From assembly GCA_003054665.1 (NCBI GenBank), contig QAYY01000008.1:109665-173664 (forward strand): a stretch of 64,000 nt of DNA, written 5' to 3'. Each line of letters opens with the position of its first letter. Positions within the stretch are counted from its first letter, which is position 1. The position numbers were made by a program, and so were the translations under genes. Of the stretch, positions 56,049 through 64,000 are shown one piece after another. This DNA comes from Opitutaceae bacterium EW11 (lineage in GTDB: Bacteria > Verrucomicrobiota > Verrucomicrobiia > Opitutales > Opitutaceae). The notes under the pieces are model-generated. The model was given only the letters and a program-made list of their open reading frames with translations. It made no database searches and was not told the DNA's origin.

Positions 56049-59000
56049 CTAGATCGAGGAGTTCAGCACGACTAGCGGCTCGCCGGCCTGCACCGGCCGG
56101 CCTTCGGCGCACAGGACCTCGGCCACGGTTCCGGAGGAGGCAGACGGCACCGTGATTTCCATCTTCATCGATTCGAGGATGACGAGCGGCTGATCCTTGC
56201 TCACGCGGTCTCCGACCTTCACCGAGCATTTCCACACGTTGCCCGGGACCGGGGCGTTCACGGCGGCGTGACCCGGTGGAAGGGCGGCGCGGTCGGCCAC
56301 CGCACCGGCAGCTTCGTTTTCGGCGGAGAAGTTCAGTTGCCCCGACACTTCCCAGCGATGCCGCTCTTCCTCGAAGGAACGCTGTTGGCGTTCCTTGAAA
56401 GTCCGGATCGAGGCGGCGTTATCCCGAAGGAATCGCAGGTAGTCGCCCACGCGGAAGGTTTCTTCCTCGACGCGGAGTTTGAACCGCCCGAGCGGAAAGT
56501 CTTCGCGGAACTTCAGGAGCTCCTTCGCGCCGACTTCGTAGAACCGAATCTGGTCGAAGAACCGCAGCAGCCAGGGCTTGCCGTCCTTGAAATCGGCGGT
56601 TTGGCGCCAGCGATTCCACATCTGCACCGTGCGGCCGATGAATTGGTAGCCGCCGGGACCTTCCATGCCATAGACGCACAGGTAGGCTCCGCCGATGCCC
56701 ACGGCGTTTTCGGGAGTCCAGGTGCGGGCGGGGTTGTACTTCGTAGTGACAAGGCGGTGACGCGGATCGATCGGGGTGGCGACCGGGGCCCCGAGATACA
56801 CGTCGCCGAGTCCGAGCACCAGATAGCGGGCGTCGAACGCGATGCGCTTCACGTCCTCGATCGACTCGAGGCCGTTGATCCGACGGATGAACTCGATGTT
56901 GCTGGGGCACCAGGGGGCGTCCTTGCGGACCGTCTGCATGTATTTCCGGATCGCGAGCAGCGTGGACTCGTCTTCCCACGACAATGGCAGGTGAACGATG
57001 CGCGTCGGCACGACCATCTCTTCCGCCGCGGGCAGGTGCGCTTCGGCGTCGATGAGTGTTTCCATCAATCGCTCCAACGGGAGTACGCGACTGTCGAAGT
57101 GAACCTGGAGCGATCGAATGCCCGGGGTGAGATCCAACAGCCCGGGCGTATGGTTCTCCTGGAGCCAGGTCATGAGCGCATGGGCTCGGAAGCGGAGGGT
57201 GAGATCCAACTCCTGCGGGCCGTATTCGACGAGCAGGTACTTGTCGCCGGCCCGCCGGTAATGGACCTCGGGTACGGCGCCGTTGGCCGGGATCCGGTGC
57301 AGCACGGCGGGCTCGGGCACCCGGCCGGCAGAAGCTGCGATCGCTTTCCGGCGGCGGAAAGGCGCGAGCGATTCGATCTCCGCCTCCTGAGCGACCTCGA
57401 GGGCGCGGGCTTCGGTGGACGTGACGGGAGTGAAGCGGACTTTGTCGCCCGGCTTCAGTTGACCCATCTTCCAACGTTCGGCCGCGATGATCGTGGCGGG
57501 GCAGACAAAACCGCCGCAGCTTGGCCCGTCGGGACCGAGGATGATCGGCATGTCGCCGGTGAAATCGATCGCGCCGACGGCGTAGGCGTTGTCGTGGATG
57601 TTCGACGGATGCAGGCCGGCCTCGCCGCCGTCTTTCCGTGCCCAGCGCGGCTTGGGGCCGATCAGGCGGACGCCGGTGCGTGCAGAGTTGAAATGCACCT
57701 CGTAGCTTGCCGAGAAAAGATCGGCGATATCCTCGGGACGAAAGAAGTCGGGCGCGCCGTGTGGCCCGTAGAGCACGGCGATGGCCCATTCGCGTTCGTA
57801 GCGGGGCCGCAGTGTTTCTGGCAGCTTCAGGAGTTTCGCTTGATCGGCTTCTCCGAAGACGGGTCCCGGGTTGACGCGAAGCACGTCGCCCGAGCGAAGC
57901 GCCCGACCGGCGTGGCCGCCGAACAGGCCGAGCGTGAATGTGCTTTTGCTTCCGAGGTAGTCCGGCACGTCGAGTCCGTGACGGACGGCGAGATAGGTCC
58001 GCATGCCCGCACCGGCTATCGAGCCGAGTTTCAGGACCGAGCCGCGCTTCACTCGGAAAGAGCGCCAGAAGGTCACCGGATGCTCATCCAACGTGACCGA
58101 CGCCTCCGCTCCGGTGAGAGCGACCACGGCGTCGATGTTGAAGCGCAGCGTCGGGCCGGTGAGCGTGATTTCCAGACCGGCCGCGGAGGGAGGATTGCCG
58201 ACGAGCTGATTCGCCAGGCGAAACGCCAGAGGGTCCATCGGACCCGAGGGCGGAACCCCGACGTCCCAATGGCCAAGCCGCCCCGGGTAATCCTGCACCG
58301 TGGTCTGAGTGCCGCCTTCGAGCACCTCGACGGTGGAGGGGCGATACGCGAGCGTCTCGAGGTAGCGCGTGGTGACGCGGCCCGTCCGGAAACCCTCCGA
58401 GCGCACGATCTCGCGGAGGTAGGGGAGGTTCGTTTCGAAACCGGAAACCCGCGTGTCCGCCAGGACCCGGTCGAGCTGTTCGAGGGCAGCGTCGCGATCC
58501 GGCCCGTGCACGATGAGCTTGGCGAGCATCGGATCGTAGAATGGGCTCACCTCCGTGCCGCGTTCGACCCATGTCTCCACCCGGCAGGAGCGCGGGAAGA
58601 CGACTTCGGTGAGGGTGCCGGTTGCCGGTTGGAAGTTCTTGCCGGGATCCTCGGAATAAAGCCGCACCTGGATGGATGCTCCACGGGGCTTTCGTATCCA
58701 GCCGGTCAAGTCGAGTTCGCCGGCCGCCTGCCGAACCATCCACTCCACGAGGTCAATCCCGGTGACTTCCTCCGTCACGCCGTGCTCAACCTGGAGGCGG
58801 GTGTTCACTTCGAGAAAGTAAAACTCATGCGTGGCGTCGTCGTAGACGAACTCAACCGTGCCCGCTGACTCGTAGCCAACGGCCCGGCCGAGCTTTTCGG
58901 CCGCGTCGAAGAGACTCAGGCGAACGCTCTCGGGCAGATTTGGCGCGGGCGTTTCCTCGATGATCTTCTGGTTGCGCCTTTGGATGGAACACTCGCGTTC

Positions 59001-59672
59001 GCCGAGCGCGACGACATTGCCGCGACCATCGCCGAAAATCTGGACCTCGATGTGCCGTGCCCGCTGGACGTATTTTTCCACGTACAGGCCGCTTTCCTTG
59101 AAATTGCTCCGGCTGAGGCGATCGACCGTGGCGAACGCCGCATCGAGATCCTCCGCTTTCCACACGAGCTGCATGCCAATGCCGCCTCCGCCGGCGGTGC
59201 TTTTCAACATCACCGGATAGCCGATACGCGCCGCCTCGCTTCGGGCCTCTTCAACGGATCCAAGCAGGCCCGTGCCCGGAAGGAGCGGGACGTTTTGCTC
59301 GCGGGCGATCTCGCGCGCCGTGTGTTTCAGGCCGAAGCGACGCATCTGGTCCGGCTTGGGTCCGACGAAAACGATGCCCGCAGCGGCGCATGCTTCCGCG
59401 AATGCCGGATTCTCGCTCAGAAAACCGTACCCCGGGTGGATCGCCTCCGCCCCGCATTTCTTCGCCGCCTCGAGAATTTTCTCCACCGCGAGGTAACTCT
59501 GCGCCGCCTGCGCCGGCCCGATCAGCACCGCCTCGTCGGCCTGAGATACGTGAAGCGAGCCCGTATCCGCCTCCGAATACACAGCGACAGCGCGTATGCC
59601 CAGGCGCTTCAGCGTCCGGGAGATTCGGCAGGAAATGGCGCCACGATTGGCGATGAGGAGTTTGCTGAACAT
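56049..59672 (-). CDS. Biotin-dependent urea/guanidine carboxylase
   Basis: A 1207 aa single-chain carboxylase. Order: biotin carboxylase (about 1-450, ATP-grasp with KSTAGGGGIGMQ), KipI/KipA-type carboxyltransferase halves (about 465-780 and 815-1090), and a biotinyl domain with ILESMKMEI (Lys1170). Enzymes with this layout beside two DUF1989 genes and allophanate hydrolase have been shown in recent work to prefer guanidine over urea, so guanidine carboxylase is the likelier role. The ATG lies just four bases from a repeat hairpin and has no Shine-Dalgarno sequence. Confidence 0.93.
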   Translation of the reverse strand: MFSKLLIANRGAISCRISRTLKRLGIRAVAVYSEADTGSLHVSQADEAVLIGPAQAAQSYLAVEKILEAAKKCGAEAIHPGYGFLSENPAFAEACAAAGIVFVGPKPDQMRRFGLKHTAREIAREQNVPLLPGTGLLGSVEEARSEAARIGYPVMLKSTAGGGGIGMQLVWKAEDLDAAFATVDRLSRSNFKESGLYVEKYVQRARHIEVQIFGDGRGNVVALGERECSIQRRNQKIIEETPAPNLPESVRLSLFDAAEKLGRAVGYESAGTVEFVYDDATHEFYFLEVNTRLQVEHGVTEEVTGIDLVEWMVRQAAGELDLTGWIRKPRGASIQVRLYSEDPGKNFQPATGTLTEVVFPRSCRVETWVERGTEVSPFYDPMLAKLIVHGPDRDAALEQLDRVLADTRVSGFETNLPYLREIVRSEGFRTGRVTTRYLETLAYRPSTVEVLEGGTQTTVQDYPGRLGHWDVGVPPSGPMDPLAFRLANQLVGNPPSAAGLEITLTGPTLRFNIDAVVALTGAEASVTLDEHPVTFWRSFRVKRGSVLKLGSIAGAGMRTYLAVRHGLDVPDYLGSKSTFTLGLFGGHAGRALRSGDVLRVNPGPVFGEADQAKLLKLPETLRPRYEREWAIAVLYGPHGAPDFFRPEDIADLFSASYEVHFNSARTGVRLIGPKPRWARKDGGEAGLHPSNIHDNAYAVGAIDFTGDMPIILGPDGPSCGGFVCPATIIAAERWKMGQLKPGDKVRFTPVTSTEARALEVAQEAEIESLAPFRRRKAIAASAGRVPEPAVLHRIPANGAVPEVHYRRAGDKYLLVEYGPQELDLTLRFRAHALMTWLQENHTPGLLDLTPGIRSLQVHFDSRVLPLERLMETLIDAEAHLPAAEEMVVPTRIVHLPLSWEDESTLLAIRKYMQTVRKDAPWCPSNIEFIRRINGLESIEDVKRIAFDARYLVLGLGDVYLGAPVATPIDPRHRLVTTKYNPARTWTPENAVGIGGAYLCVYGMEGPGGYQFIGRTVQMWNRWRQTADFKDGKPWLLRFFDQIRFYEVGAKELLKFREDFPLGRFKLRVEEETFRVGDYLRFLRDNAASIRTFKERQQRSFEEERHRWEVSGQLNFSAENEAAGAVADRAALPPGHAAVNAPVPGNVWKCSVKVGDRVSKDQPLVILESMKMEITVPSASSGTVAEVLCAEGRPVQAGEPLVVLNSSI

Positions 59673-59676
59673 GCGG

Positions 59677-60227
59677 CCGCCTTCGGCGGAGAAGTTGGAA
59701 GTTGGGATTTGGAAGTTAGGCCCGAGAGGTGAACGGACCTAGGCGGAACGAAAACATGGACAAAATAGGAGAACGTAGACTAGTCCTGAACGGCATGGCG
59801 CATTTGAAGCTCGATGAGCTGGTGGTGTATCGCAGGTCGGAAGAACTCGCGGATCACTGCTGGAATCTGGTGTGGGCTTGGGACTCGTTCGCCCGAGAGA
59901 CCGTCGGCAGGCAGCTAATCCGTGCCGCCGATTCCATCGGAGCGAATATCGCAGAAGGTTTCGGGCGAGCCTCCACGGCCGACAACCAGCGGTTTGTGCG
60001 GATTGCGCGAGGATCCCTGTACGAAGTGCGTCATTTCCTGAGAAGAGCCGATGCGAGAGGTCTGGTCGGTGAACGTGAAAAGAAGCGGTTGAGGGAAATA
60101 ACGTGTGAGTTGCCGCGTCTGCTGAACGGTTATCTCCGATCTCTGAAATGCGCGTCTGTTGTAGCGGAGCAGGGCCCCTAACTTCCAAATCCTAACTTCC
60201 AACTTCTGCGCCGCCGTGCGGCGGCGC
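59677..60227 (+). mobile_element. S23-gene-bearing element bounded by inverted GAAGTTGG repeats
   Basis: Left end: hairpin CCGCC-TTC-GGCGG (59677-59689) then AGAAGTTGGAAGTTGGG, ATTTGGAAGTTAGG (to 59720). Right end: the inverse of the same unit (60178-60207) then hairpin GCGCCGCC-GTGC-GGCGGCGC (60208-60227). The two arms agree at all but about one of 30 bases. A four-helix-bundle gene fills the inside. The element is antisense within the nitrogen operon, between a DUF1989 gene and the carboxylase gene. Mobility is inferred from this layout. Confidence 0.7.
59756..60181 (+). CDS. Four-helix-bundle protein, S23/23S rRNA intervening-sequence family
   Basis: A 141 aa protein. ATG 59756 is preferred, with AGGCGG 11 bases upstream; a GTG at 59729 and an ATG at 59795 are alternatives. 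Family motifs are plain: LDELVVYRRSEELADHCWNL, then RQLIRAADSIGANIAEGFGR and a C-terminal helix pair with LYEVRHFLRRADARGLV. Relatives lie inside 23S rRNA intervening sequences and as the Avd protein of diversity-generating retroelements; both bind nucleic acid. Its stop codon TAA lies within the right repeat arm. It opposes all surrounding genes. Confidence 0.9.
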   Translation: MDKIGERRLVLNGMAHLKLDELVVYRRSEELADHCWNLVWAWDSFARETVGRQLIRAADSIGANIAEGFGRASTADNQRFVRIARGSLYEVRHFLRRADARGLVGEREKKRLREITCELPRLLNGYLRSLKCASVVAEQGP

Positions 60228-60854
60228 CCAAACAACCACCTCAATCGGGGTTGGATTGTACGCGTTGCAGGGGTTGTTCAGTTGAGGGCAGTTGGAGATG
60301 AGGCAGAGGACGTCGCGTTCGGCGCGCATCTCGACGTATTTGCCTCCCGACGAAACTCCGTCCTCGAAAGTCAGGCGACCGTCGGGGGTCACGGGCACGT
60401 TCATGAAAAAGTTGATGTTGCAGGTGATGTCGCGCTTCCCGAGGTGGCAGCCGCATTCCTGGGCGCCGCGGATGAAGGAATCGCGGCAGGCGTGCATGAA
60501 TTCCTTCTCGTGGGCGTAGCGCATCGTGTTGCTCTCGCGCGAGCAGGCTCCGCCGAGCGTGTCGTGGCGGCCGCAGGTGTCCGCCACGATCGTGAGAAGG
60601 ATGTCGCCCTCGGTGGAAATGAGACGCGTCCCGGTTGTGAGATAGAGCGCCTGCTGCCGCCGGATCGTGTCCGAAGCGCTGTAGCGGTTTTCCGGATTTC
60701 GCGCGTCGTAGAAGAGCGTGTCCGCAGCCTGATTGCCCTCGAGATCGACGATGCGGAAGATTTGGCCGCGCTTGATCTCGTGCGACCAATAGTCGCCGGC
60801 ATTGACCACCTGACGATAGGTGGCGGTGGAAGGATCGAGGGAAGATGGGTGCAT
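60192..60854 (-). CDS. DUF1989 protein, urea carboxylase-associated / carboxyguanidine deiminase subunit
   Basis: A 220 aa protein with the start at 60854 ([17 protein letters not shown]). DUF1989 marks include [18 protein letters not shown], the metal-type [16 protein letters not shown] and [20 protein letters not shown]. Two such proteins form the carboxyguanidine deiminase (CgdAB) in the guanidine pathway. The native end seems to be PTPIEVVVW; the last 11 residues ([11 protein letters not shown]) and the stop TAG are read from the inserted repeat and hairpin. It follows the other DUF1989 gene, with a repeat doublet between. Confidence 0.88.
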   Translation of the reverse strand: MHPSSLDPSTATYRQVVNAGDYWSHEIKRGQIFRIVDLEGNQAADTLFYDARNPENRYSASDTIRRQQALYLTTGTRLISTEGDILLTIVADTCGRHDTLGGACSRESNTMRYAHEKEFMHACRDSFIRGAQECGCHLGKRDITCNINFFMNVPVTPDGRLTFEDGVSSGGKYVEMRAERDVLCLISNCPQLNNPCNAYNPTPIEVVVWAPPHGGAEVGS

Positions 60855-60860
60855 GGGGGA

Positions 60861-61013
60861 CGTCGCTGCGCGACGGGAAGTTGGAAGTTCGGGTTTCGAA
60901 GTTGGGCGGTTTCGGCTCTCGGTCGGCTGGCGTGAAGGGTTCTCGTCGGTCGTTGGTTCGAGGAGTGCCCAATTCCTAAATTCCAACTTCCAACTTCTCC
61001 GCTCCGCGGAGCG
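60861..61013. repeat. REPIN-like inverted repeat doublet between the DUF1989 genes
   Basis: Left: hairpin CGTCGC-TGC-GCGACG (60861-60875), then GGAAGTTGGAAGTTCGGGTT, TCGAAGTTGGG. Right: inverted unit from 60968 (CCCAATTCCTAAATTCCAAC...) to 60998, then hairpin CGCTCC-GC-GGAGCG (61000-61013). The spacer is 61 bases with no gene. Same outward hairpin, inward unit layout as 26712-26874 and 59677-60227. Its right half overlaps the last codons of the gene at 60976. Confidence 0.8.
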
Positions 61014-61719
61014 CAAAATACTCCTCCGTATTCTGAAATGCCCTACCGTTTTCCGGGCGGATGGTTCGAGAGGCGTCGTCGGCGGCGGGGGGCGGGACGT
61101 TGAAGACTTCGAGTCGCACCGGCTGCGGGTGGTACTTGGAGCCGGGATCGAACGGGTGCTGGCAGGTGTTGAGCACGACGAGCGTGTTCATCTCGAACCG
61201 GAGCTCCACCGTGTCGCCGGGCTTCGAGTTGCCCGGGACGAAGGAGAGTCGGCCGGAGTCGTCCGCGACGACCTTGCTGAAGAGGTTCAGGTTGGGAACG
61301 AGGTCGCGTTTTCCCAGGCCCCACTTGGCGAGCTCGATCAGGAAACAATCGTGACCGTTGCGGTGAAAATCGTTTCGGACCGTCTGGTACGGGGCGGCGC
61401 CGTATTTTTCCGCGACAAGCGTGGCGTCGCTCGTTCCTGAAACCGTGTCATGCCAGCCGACGGTGTCCGAGGTGATGGACGCGAGAAGGCGTCCCATGTC
61501 GGAGTGGAGGCAATAGGGAGCGCGCAGATAGAAGATGTGCTGCCCCTTCAGCGTATCCGGCATGTTGTAACGTTCGACGGTGAGATCGGCGTTGTAGAGC
61601 AGCATGCCCACGTTGGCGCCGCCCTCGAGATCGGTGAGGCGCAGCGATTTTCCCCGGGCGATTACGCCCGACCACATGCCGGCATGGGTGAGCGTTTTGG
61701 TGTAGATGGGAGGGACCAT
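60976..61719 (-). CDS. DUF1989 protein, urea carboxylase-associated / carboxyguanidine deiminase subunit
   Basis: A 247 aa protein, second DUF1989 copy. Key parts are [32 protein letters not shown], a [22 protein letters not shown]-like stretch ([16 protein letters not shown]) and [26 protein letters not shown]. By family and operon it pairs with the gene at 60192. Its normal end would be near LEVFNVPPP; the tail [12 protein letters not shown] and stop TAG come from the hairpin and repeat at 60976-61013. It starts 80 bases after the NikR-like gene, and no ykkC (guanidine-I) riboswitch was seen in that gap. Confidence 0.88.
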   Translation of the reverse strand: MVPPIYTKTLTHAGMWSGVIARGKSLRLTDLEGGANVGMLLYNADLTVERYNMPDTLKGQHIFYLRAPYCLHSDMGRLLASITSDTVGWHDTVSGTSDATLVAEKYGAAPYQTVRNDFHRNGHDCFLIELAKWGLGKRDLVPNLNLFSKVVADDSGRLSFVPGNSKPGDTVELRFEMNTLVVLNTCQHPFDPGSKYHPQPVRLEVFNVPPPAADDASRTIRPENGRAFQNTEEYFALRGAEKLEVGI

Positions 61720-61799
61720 GTCGGTGCGGTCGTGTTACGAATCTGGAGAATCGTGTTACTGCAGGAAGCGTGCCCGGCCGATTTTCTGCTCAGAAATTC

Positions 61800-62285
61800 T
61801 CAGAGCAGCGGAGGAATCGCGAAGGCGGTGAGCTGCAGTTTCGCCGACTTCACGCCTTTGCACGTGGCGAAATCGTCCGCCATTTTCCTCAGCTGCGACG
61901 CGGGGCCTTGGACGAGCAGGACCTCCAGGTAGTGATGCTGCTCGAGGTGCACGTGCATGCTCGCGACGATCTTCAGGTAGTGGGTGTGCTGAAGCTCGGA
62001 GAGCGTGCTCTGGAGATTTCGCCTCCGATAATCGTAAACGAGGCTCAAGGTCCCCGCCATGCTCTCGGTTCCCACCTGCTCCTTCTGGCAGGCGAGTTCC
62101 GTGAGCACCATTTCGGCCACGGCTTGCGAGCGGTTCTTGAAGCCGCGCTTTTCGACGAGGCGGTCCAACTCGGCCGCGAGTTCGCACGGGATCGAGATGC
62201 TGAACCGCGCGACTTTGTCCGCCGAGCCGCTGGAAGGCGCGGCGGAAGCGGGGGCGGTTGATGAATCGGCCGAGTTGAAGCTCAT
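61800..62285 (-). CDS. NikR-like ribbon-helix-helix regulator with altered metal site
   Basis: A 161 aa protein starting at 62285. After a disordered, alanine/serine-rich 22 residues comes a ribbon-helix-helix (about 25-62, ARFSISIPCELAAELDRLVE) and a NikR-type ACT-like domain (about 75-161, MAGTLSLVYDYRR). In NikR the nickel ligands are three His and one Cys. His100, His111 and His113 are kept, but the Cys position is Tyr119 (HVHLEQHHYLE), with two extra His before it. It probably controls the operon in response to another metal or signal. It begins two bases after glnT. Confidence 0.85.
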   Translation of the reverse strand: MSFNSADSSTAPASAAPSSGSADKVARFSISIPCELAAELDRLVEKRGFKNRSQAVAEMVLTELACQKEQVGTESMAGTLSLVYDYRRRNLQSTLSELQHTHYLKIVASMHVHLEQHHYLEVLLVQGPASQLRKMADDFATCKGVKSAKLQLTAFAIPPLL

Positions 62286-62287
62286 GG

Positions 62288-63649
62288 CTAGAAGAGCCGG
62301 GCGTAGCGCTCGATCTCCCAGGCGCTGACCTGTTGATGGTAGGCGCGCCACTCGTCGGATTTGTAGCTGATGAATTCCTTCCGGAGATCCGAGCCGAGCA
62401 CGCGCTCGATGAACGGATCGGCGGCGAACGCCTCCACCGCCTCCTCGAGATTGCGAGGGAGGTACTGGATGCCGCGGCGGGCGAGTTCCGCTTCAGGCAG
62501 CGCGTAGAGATTCTCTTCCTGCGGATCGCCGGGATTCAGGTTCTCACGCACGCCCTCGAGACCCGCGGCGAGCGCGAGCGTGGCGGCGAGGTACGGATTG
62601 CACGCGGAATCGGCGTTGCGGCTTTCGCAGCGGCCGCCGCCCATCGGCACGCGCACGGAGTTGGTGCGGTTGTTTGTGCCGAAGGAATTGAAGACCGGAG
62701 CCCAGGAATAGTAGCTCATCAGCCCCCGGCGAACGAGGCGCTTGTAGCTGTTCACCGTCGGAGCGAACGCGGCGCAGAGGGCCGGACCGTGACGGAGAAT
62801 CCCCGCGATGAACGAATACGCGAGCGGGGTCAGTCCAAGGCCGCGCGGATCGTCTTTCGGGTCGCAGGCGAACAGGTTCTTCCCCGTCGTCCGGTCGGCG
62901 AGCGACATGTTGAAATGCGCGCCGTTGCCCGTCTTGTCGGCAAAGGGCTTCGGCATGAAGGTCGCCAGAAGTCCTTCCTCCGCGGCGTAGTGCTTCGCCA
63001 TCGTCCTGAAGAAAATGTACCGGTCGCACATCGTGAGCGCGTCGGAGTACTTGAAGTCGAATTCGAACTGCGAGTTGGCGTCTTCGTGATCGAGGGAATA
63101 CAGCTCCCAGCCGAGCTGGCCGATGGTGGACGCGACTTTGTCGAGCCAGGTGTAGCGATCTAGAAACCGCTTCACGTCGTAGCAGCTTTTCGTCAGGTCG
63201 TCGTCGGGGTTGGGGACGAGCAGCTTGTCTTTTCCCTCCAGCTTCAGGACGTAGACCTCGCATTCGATGCCGAGATTGAACGTGAAGCCCATCGCGGCGG
63301 CCTCGGCCAGAACCTTCTTCAACGCGACCCGAGTGTTGGTTTCGTAGGGTTGGCCGTGGAAATGATTGTCGGCCGGCATCCACGCGACTTCGGGGCGCCA
63401 CGGCAGGATGGTGATGGCGTCGAGATCGGGGACGGAGCTGATCTCGTCGTCGTTGGGGCTCTGCCCCAGGCCGTCGAGGGCGTAGCCGGTGTAGAGTTCG
63501 GAGCCGTGCGCAAAATGGAGGAAATGATCGATCGGCACGAATTTGCCCTTGGGCACGCCGTGGATGTCGACGTAGGCGCCGACACAATACTTGACGCCCT
63601 TGGCTTTGAGTTCGGCCTGAAGCTGGAGGATTTCGGAATCGGATTTCAT
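62288..63649 (-). CDS. glnT: Type III glutamine synthetase / GlnT-like ligase
   Basis: A 453 aa enzyme of the glutamine synthetase fold. N-terminal beta-grasp (about 15-100), then the catalytic domain with [12 protein letters not shown] (metal Glu), [21 protein letters not shown] (ATP/ammonia site) and [24 protein letters not shown]. It is shorter than GlnA and of the GlnT type, which makes glutamine or gamma-glutamyl amides. In this operon it could use the ammonia released by the deiminase and hydrolase. It overlaps the creatininase stop by four bases (ATGA). Confidence 0.93.
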   Translation of the reverse strand: MKSDSEILQLQAELKAKGVKYCVGAYVDIHGVPKGKFVPIDHFLHFAHGSELYTGYALDGLGQSPNDDEISSVPDLDAITILPWRPEVAWMPADNHFHGQPYETNTRVALKKVLAEAAAMGFTFNLGIECEVYVLKLEGKDKLLVPNPDDDLTKSCYDVKRFLDRYTWLDKVASTIGQLGWELYSLDHEDANSQFEFDFKYSDALTMCDRYIFFRTMAKHYAAEEGLLATFMPKPFADKTGNGAHFNMSLADRTTGKNLFACDPKDDPRGLGLTPLAYSFIAGILRHGPALCAAFAPTVNSYKRLVRRGLMSYYSWAPVFNSFGTNNRTNSVRVPMGGGRCESRNADSACNPYLAATLALAAGLEGVRENLNPGDPQEENLYALPEAELARRGIQYLPRNLEEAVEAFAADPFIERVLGSDLRKEFISYKSDEWRAYHQQVSAWEIERYARLF

Positions 63650-64000
63650 GTGGAGAGTGGGGCGAAATAGGACGCCGCCAGCGGGGGCGATTCGCGCAGC
63701 CCGCGGCGGATCAGGGCGGAGAGGTCGGCGGCCATCCAGGCGAACAGCCGGCGGCCGGCGGCTGCCCGGGCACGCGAGGGATATCCGGTCACGCCGTTGG
63801 CGCTGGTGCGGTTCACGGGATGCGCGAAGACGAGCCCATCCGTGCGATCCGGGTCGTCGGCCCGGGGGATCGCGTCCTGCCGAACCATCTCCGGAGCCTC
63901 GGCGAGCATGAGAGCCGTCTCGGCTGCGTTGGCGTGCCAGTCCGTGGCGTCGGACGAGAATTCCCGGGCGACCCGTTTGCTCAGGGTCGCGGTGTTGATG
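63646..64000 (-). CDS. Creatininase-family amidohydrolase, N-terminus beyond the window
   Basis: The C-terminal 117 codons of a gene entering from the right edge. The segment [23 protein letters not shown] is the creatininase-family metal motif (HA...ETA/S-ML), and the end [20 protein letters not shown] is helical. The family includes creatinine amidohydrolase and formamide hydrolases, some acting on C-N bonds of guanidino compounds. The stop overlaps the glnT start (ATGA), so it is part of the operon, which must start further right. Confidence 0.85.
   Translation of the reverse strand, partial: INTATLSKRVAREFSSDATDWHANAAETALMLAEAPEMVRQDAIPRADDPDRTDGLVFAHPVNRTSANGVTGYPSRARAAAGRRLFAWMAADLSALIRRGLRESPPLAASYFAPLST

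Noticed and set aside
56268-58868. 866-codon plus-strand open frame opposite the carboxylase
   Set aside because: Antisense of a complete carboxylase with all domains; no signal, motif or ribosome site of its own.
59677-60227. Diversity-generating retroelement (the S23 protein resembles Avd)
   Set aside because: No reverse transcriptase gene or template/variable repeat pair is nearby.
59677-60227. True 23S rRNA intervening sequence
   Set aside because: No rRNA sequence flanks the element; neighbours are protein genes of the nitrogen operon.
61720-61799. Guanidine (ykkC) riboswitch before the DUF1989 genes
   Set aside because: The 80-base gap is too short and shows none of the conserved motif bases by eye.

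Overview
The window is a stretch of high-GC bacterial chromosome with dense genes, few Shine-Dalgarno sequences and many translationally coupled start/stop overlaps. Its gene content points to the Verrucomicrobiota and most resembles the Opitutaceae: an alternative complex III/caa3 respiratory cluster, ECF sigma factor paired with a WD40 Ser/Thr kinase, PL4 and GH144-type polysaccharide enzymes, a large two-domain orphan permease, and a GlnT/DUF1989/allophanate hydrolase nitrogen cluster. The taxonomic call is an inference from gene content, not from a marker tree.

Layout. 1-6.2 kb: carbohydrate genes (a NIDO-domain exported protein cut by the window edge, a rhamnogalacturonan lyase, a divergent glucoamylase-family hydrolase) and an SDR. 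6.4-7.3 kb: an exported PRC-barrel protein. 7.6-19.6 kb: one minus-strand run of 12 genes reading actA-actB-actC-actD-actE-actF-(134 aa membrane protein)-sco-ctaC-ctaD-ctaE-ctaF, almost all overlapping by 1-4 bases. It encodes a quinol:cytochrome c oxidoreductase plus an A2-type caa3 oxidase. 20.2-22.0 kb: mntH and a universal stress protein, with a DtxR/MntR-like palindrome upstream. 22.2-24.7 kb: a Wzt-like ABC ATPase and a glycosyltransferase. 25.0-26.7 kb: rpsA. 26.9-29.5 kb: a small hypothetical and an S46 peptidase. 29.6-37.3 kb: a putative signalling module reading ECF sigma factor, possible 74 aa coupled ORF, Ser/Thr kinase with WD40 repeats, two small proteins sharing a DYPPAF motif, then an ADOP permease. 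37.6-52.2 kb: housekeeping and small regulators (sugar epimerase, XRE-MBL fusion, SDR, HTH protein, dinB, FmdB-like, inositol phosphatase family, beta-CASP nuclease, apaG, TauE/SafE-like, TonB-like, GreA-like, response regulator) and a ParA-centred three-gene group. 52.2-54.2 kb: an unusually long ispH and tRNA-Gly(CCC). 54.3-64.0 kb: a minus-strand nitrogen operon of creatininase family, glnT, a NikR-like regulator, two DUF1989 proteins, a biotin-dependent urea/guanidine carboxylase and allophanate hydrolase.

The most unusual structure is a family of intergenic repeats made of a GC-rich hairpin followed by a unit beginning GAAGTTGGAAGTT, with an internal 14-base period. They occur only as inverted pairs. 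Two pairs (26712-26874 and 60861-61013) enclose about 60 bases, like REPIN doublets. The third (59677-60227) encloses a gene for a four-helix-bundle S23/intervening-sequence-type protein and sits antisense inside the nitrogen operon. At two operon genes the repeat supplies the last codons and the stop codon. Sequence-unrelated repeats with the same architecture or period lie at 6388-6410, 22127-22150 and 42938-43110.

No CRISPR array, rRNA, insertion sequence with transposase, or prophage was seen.
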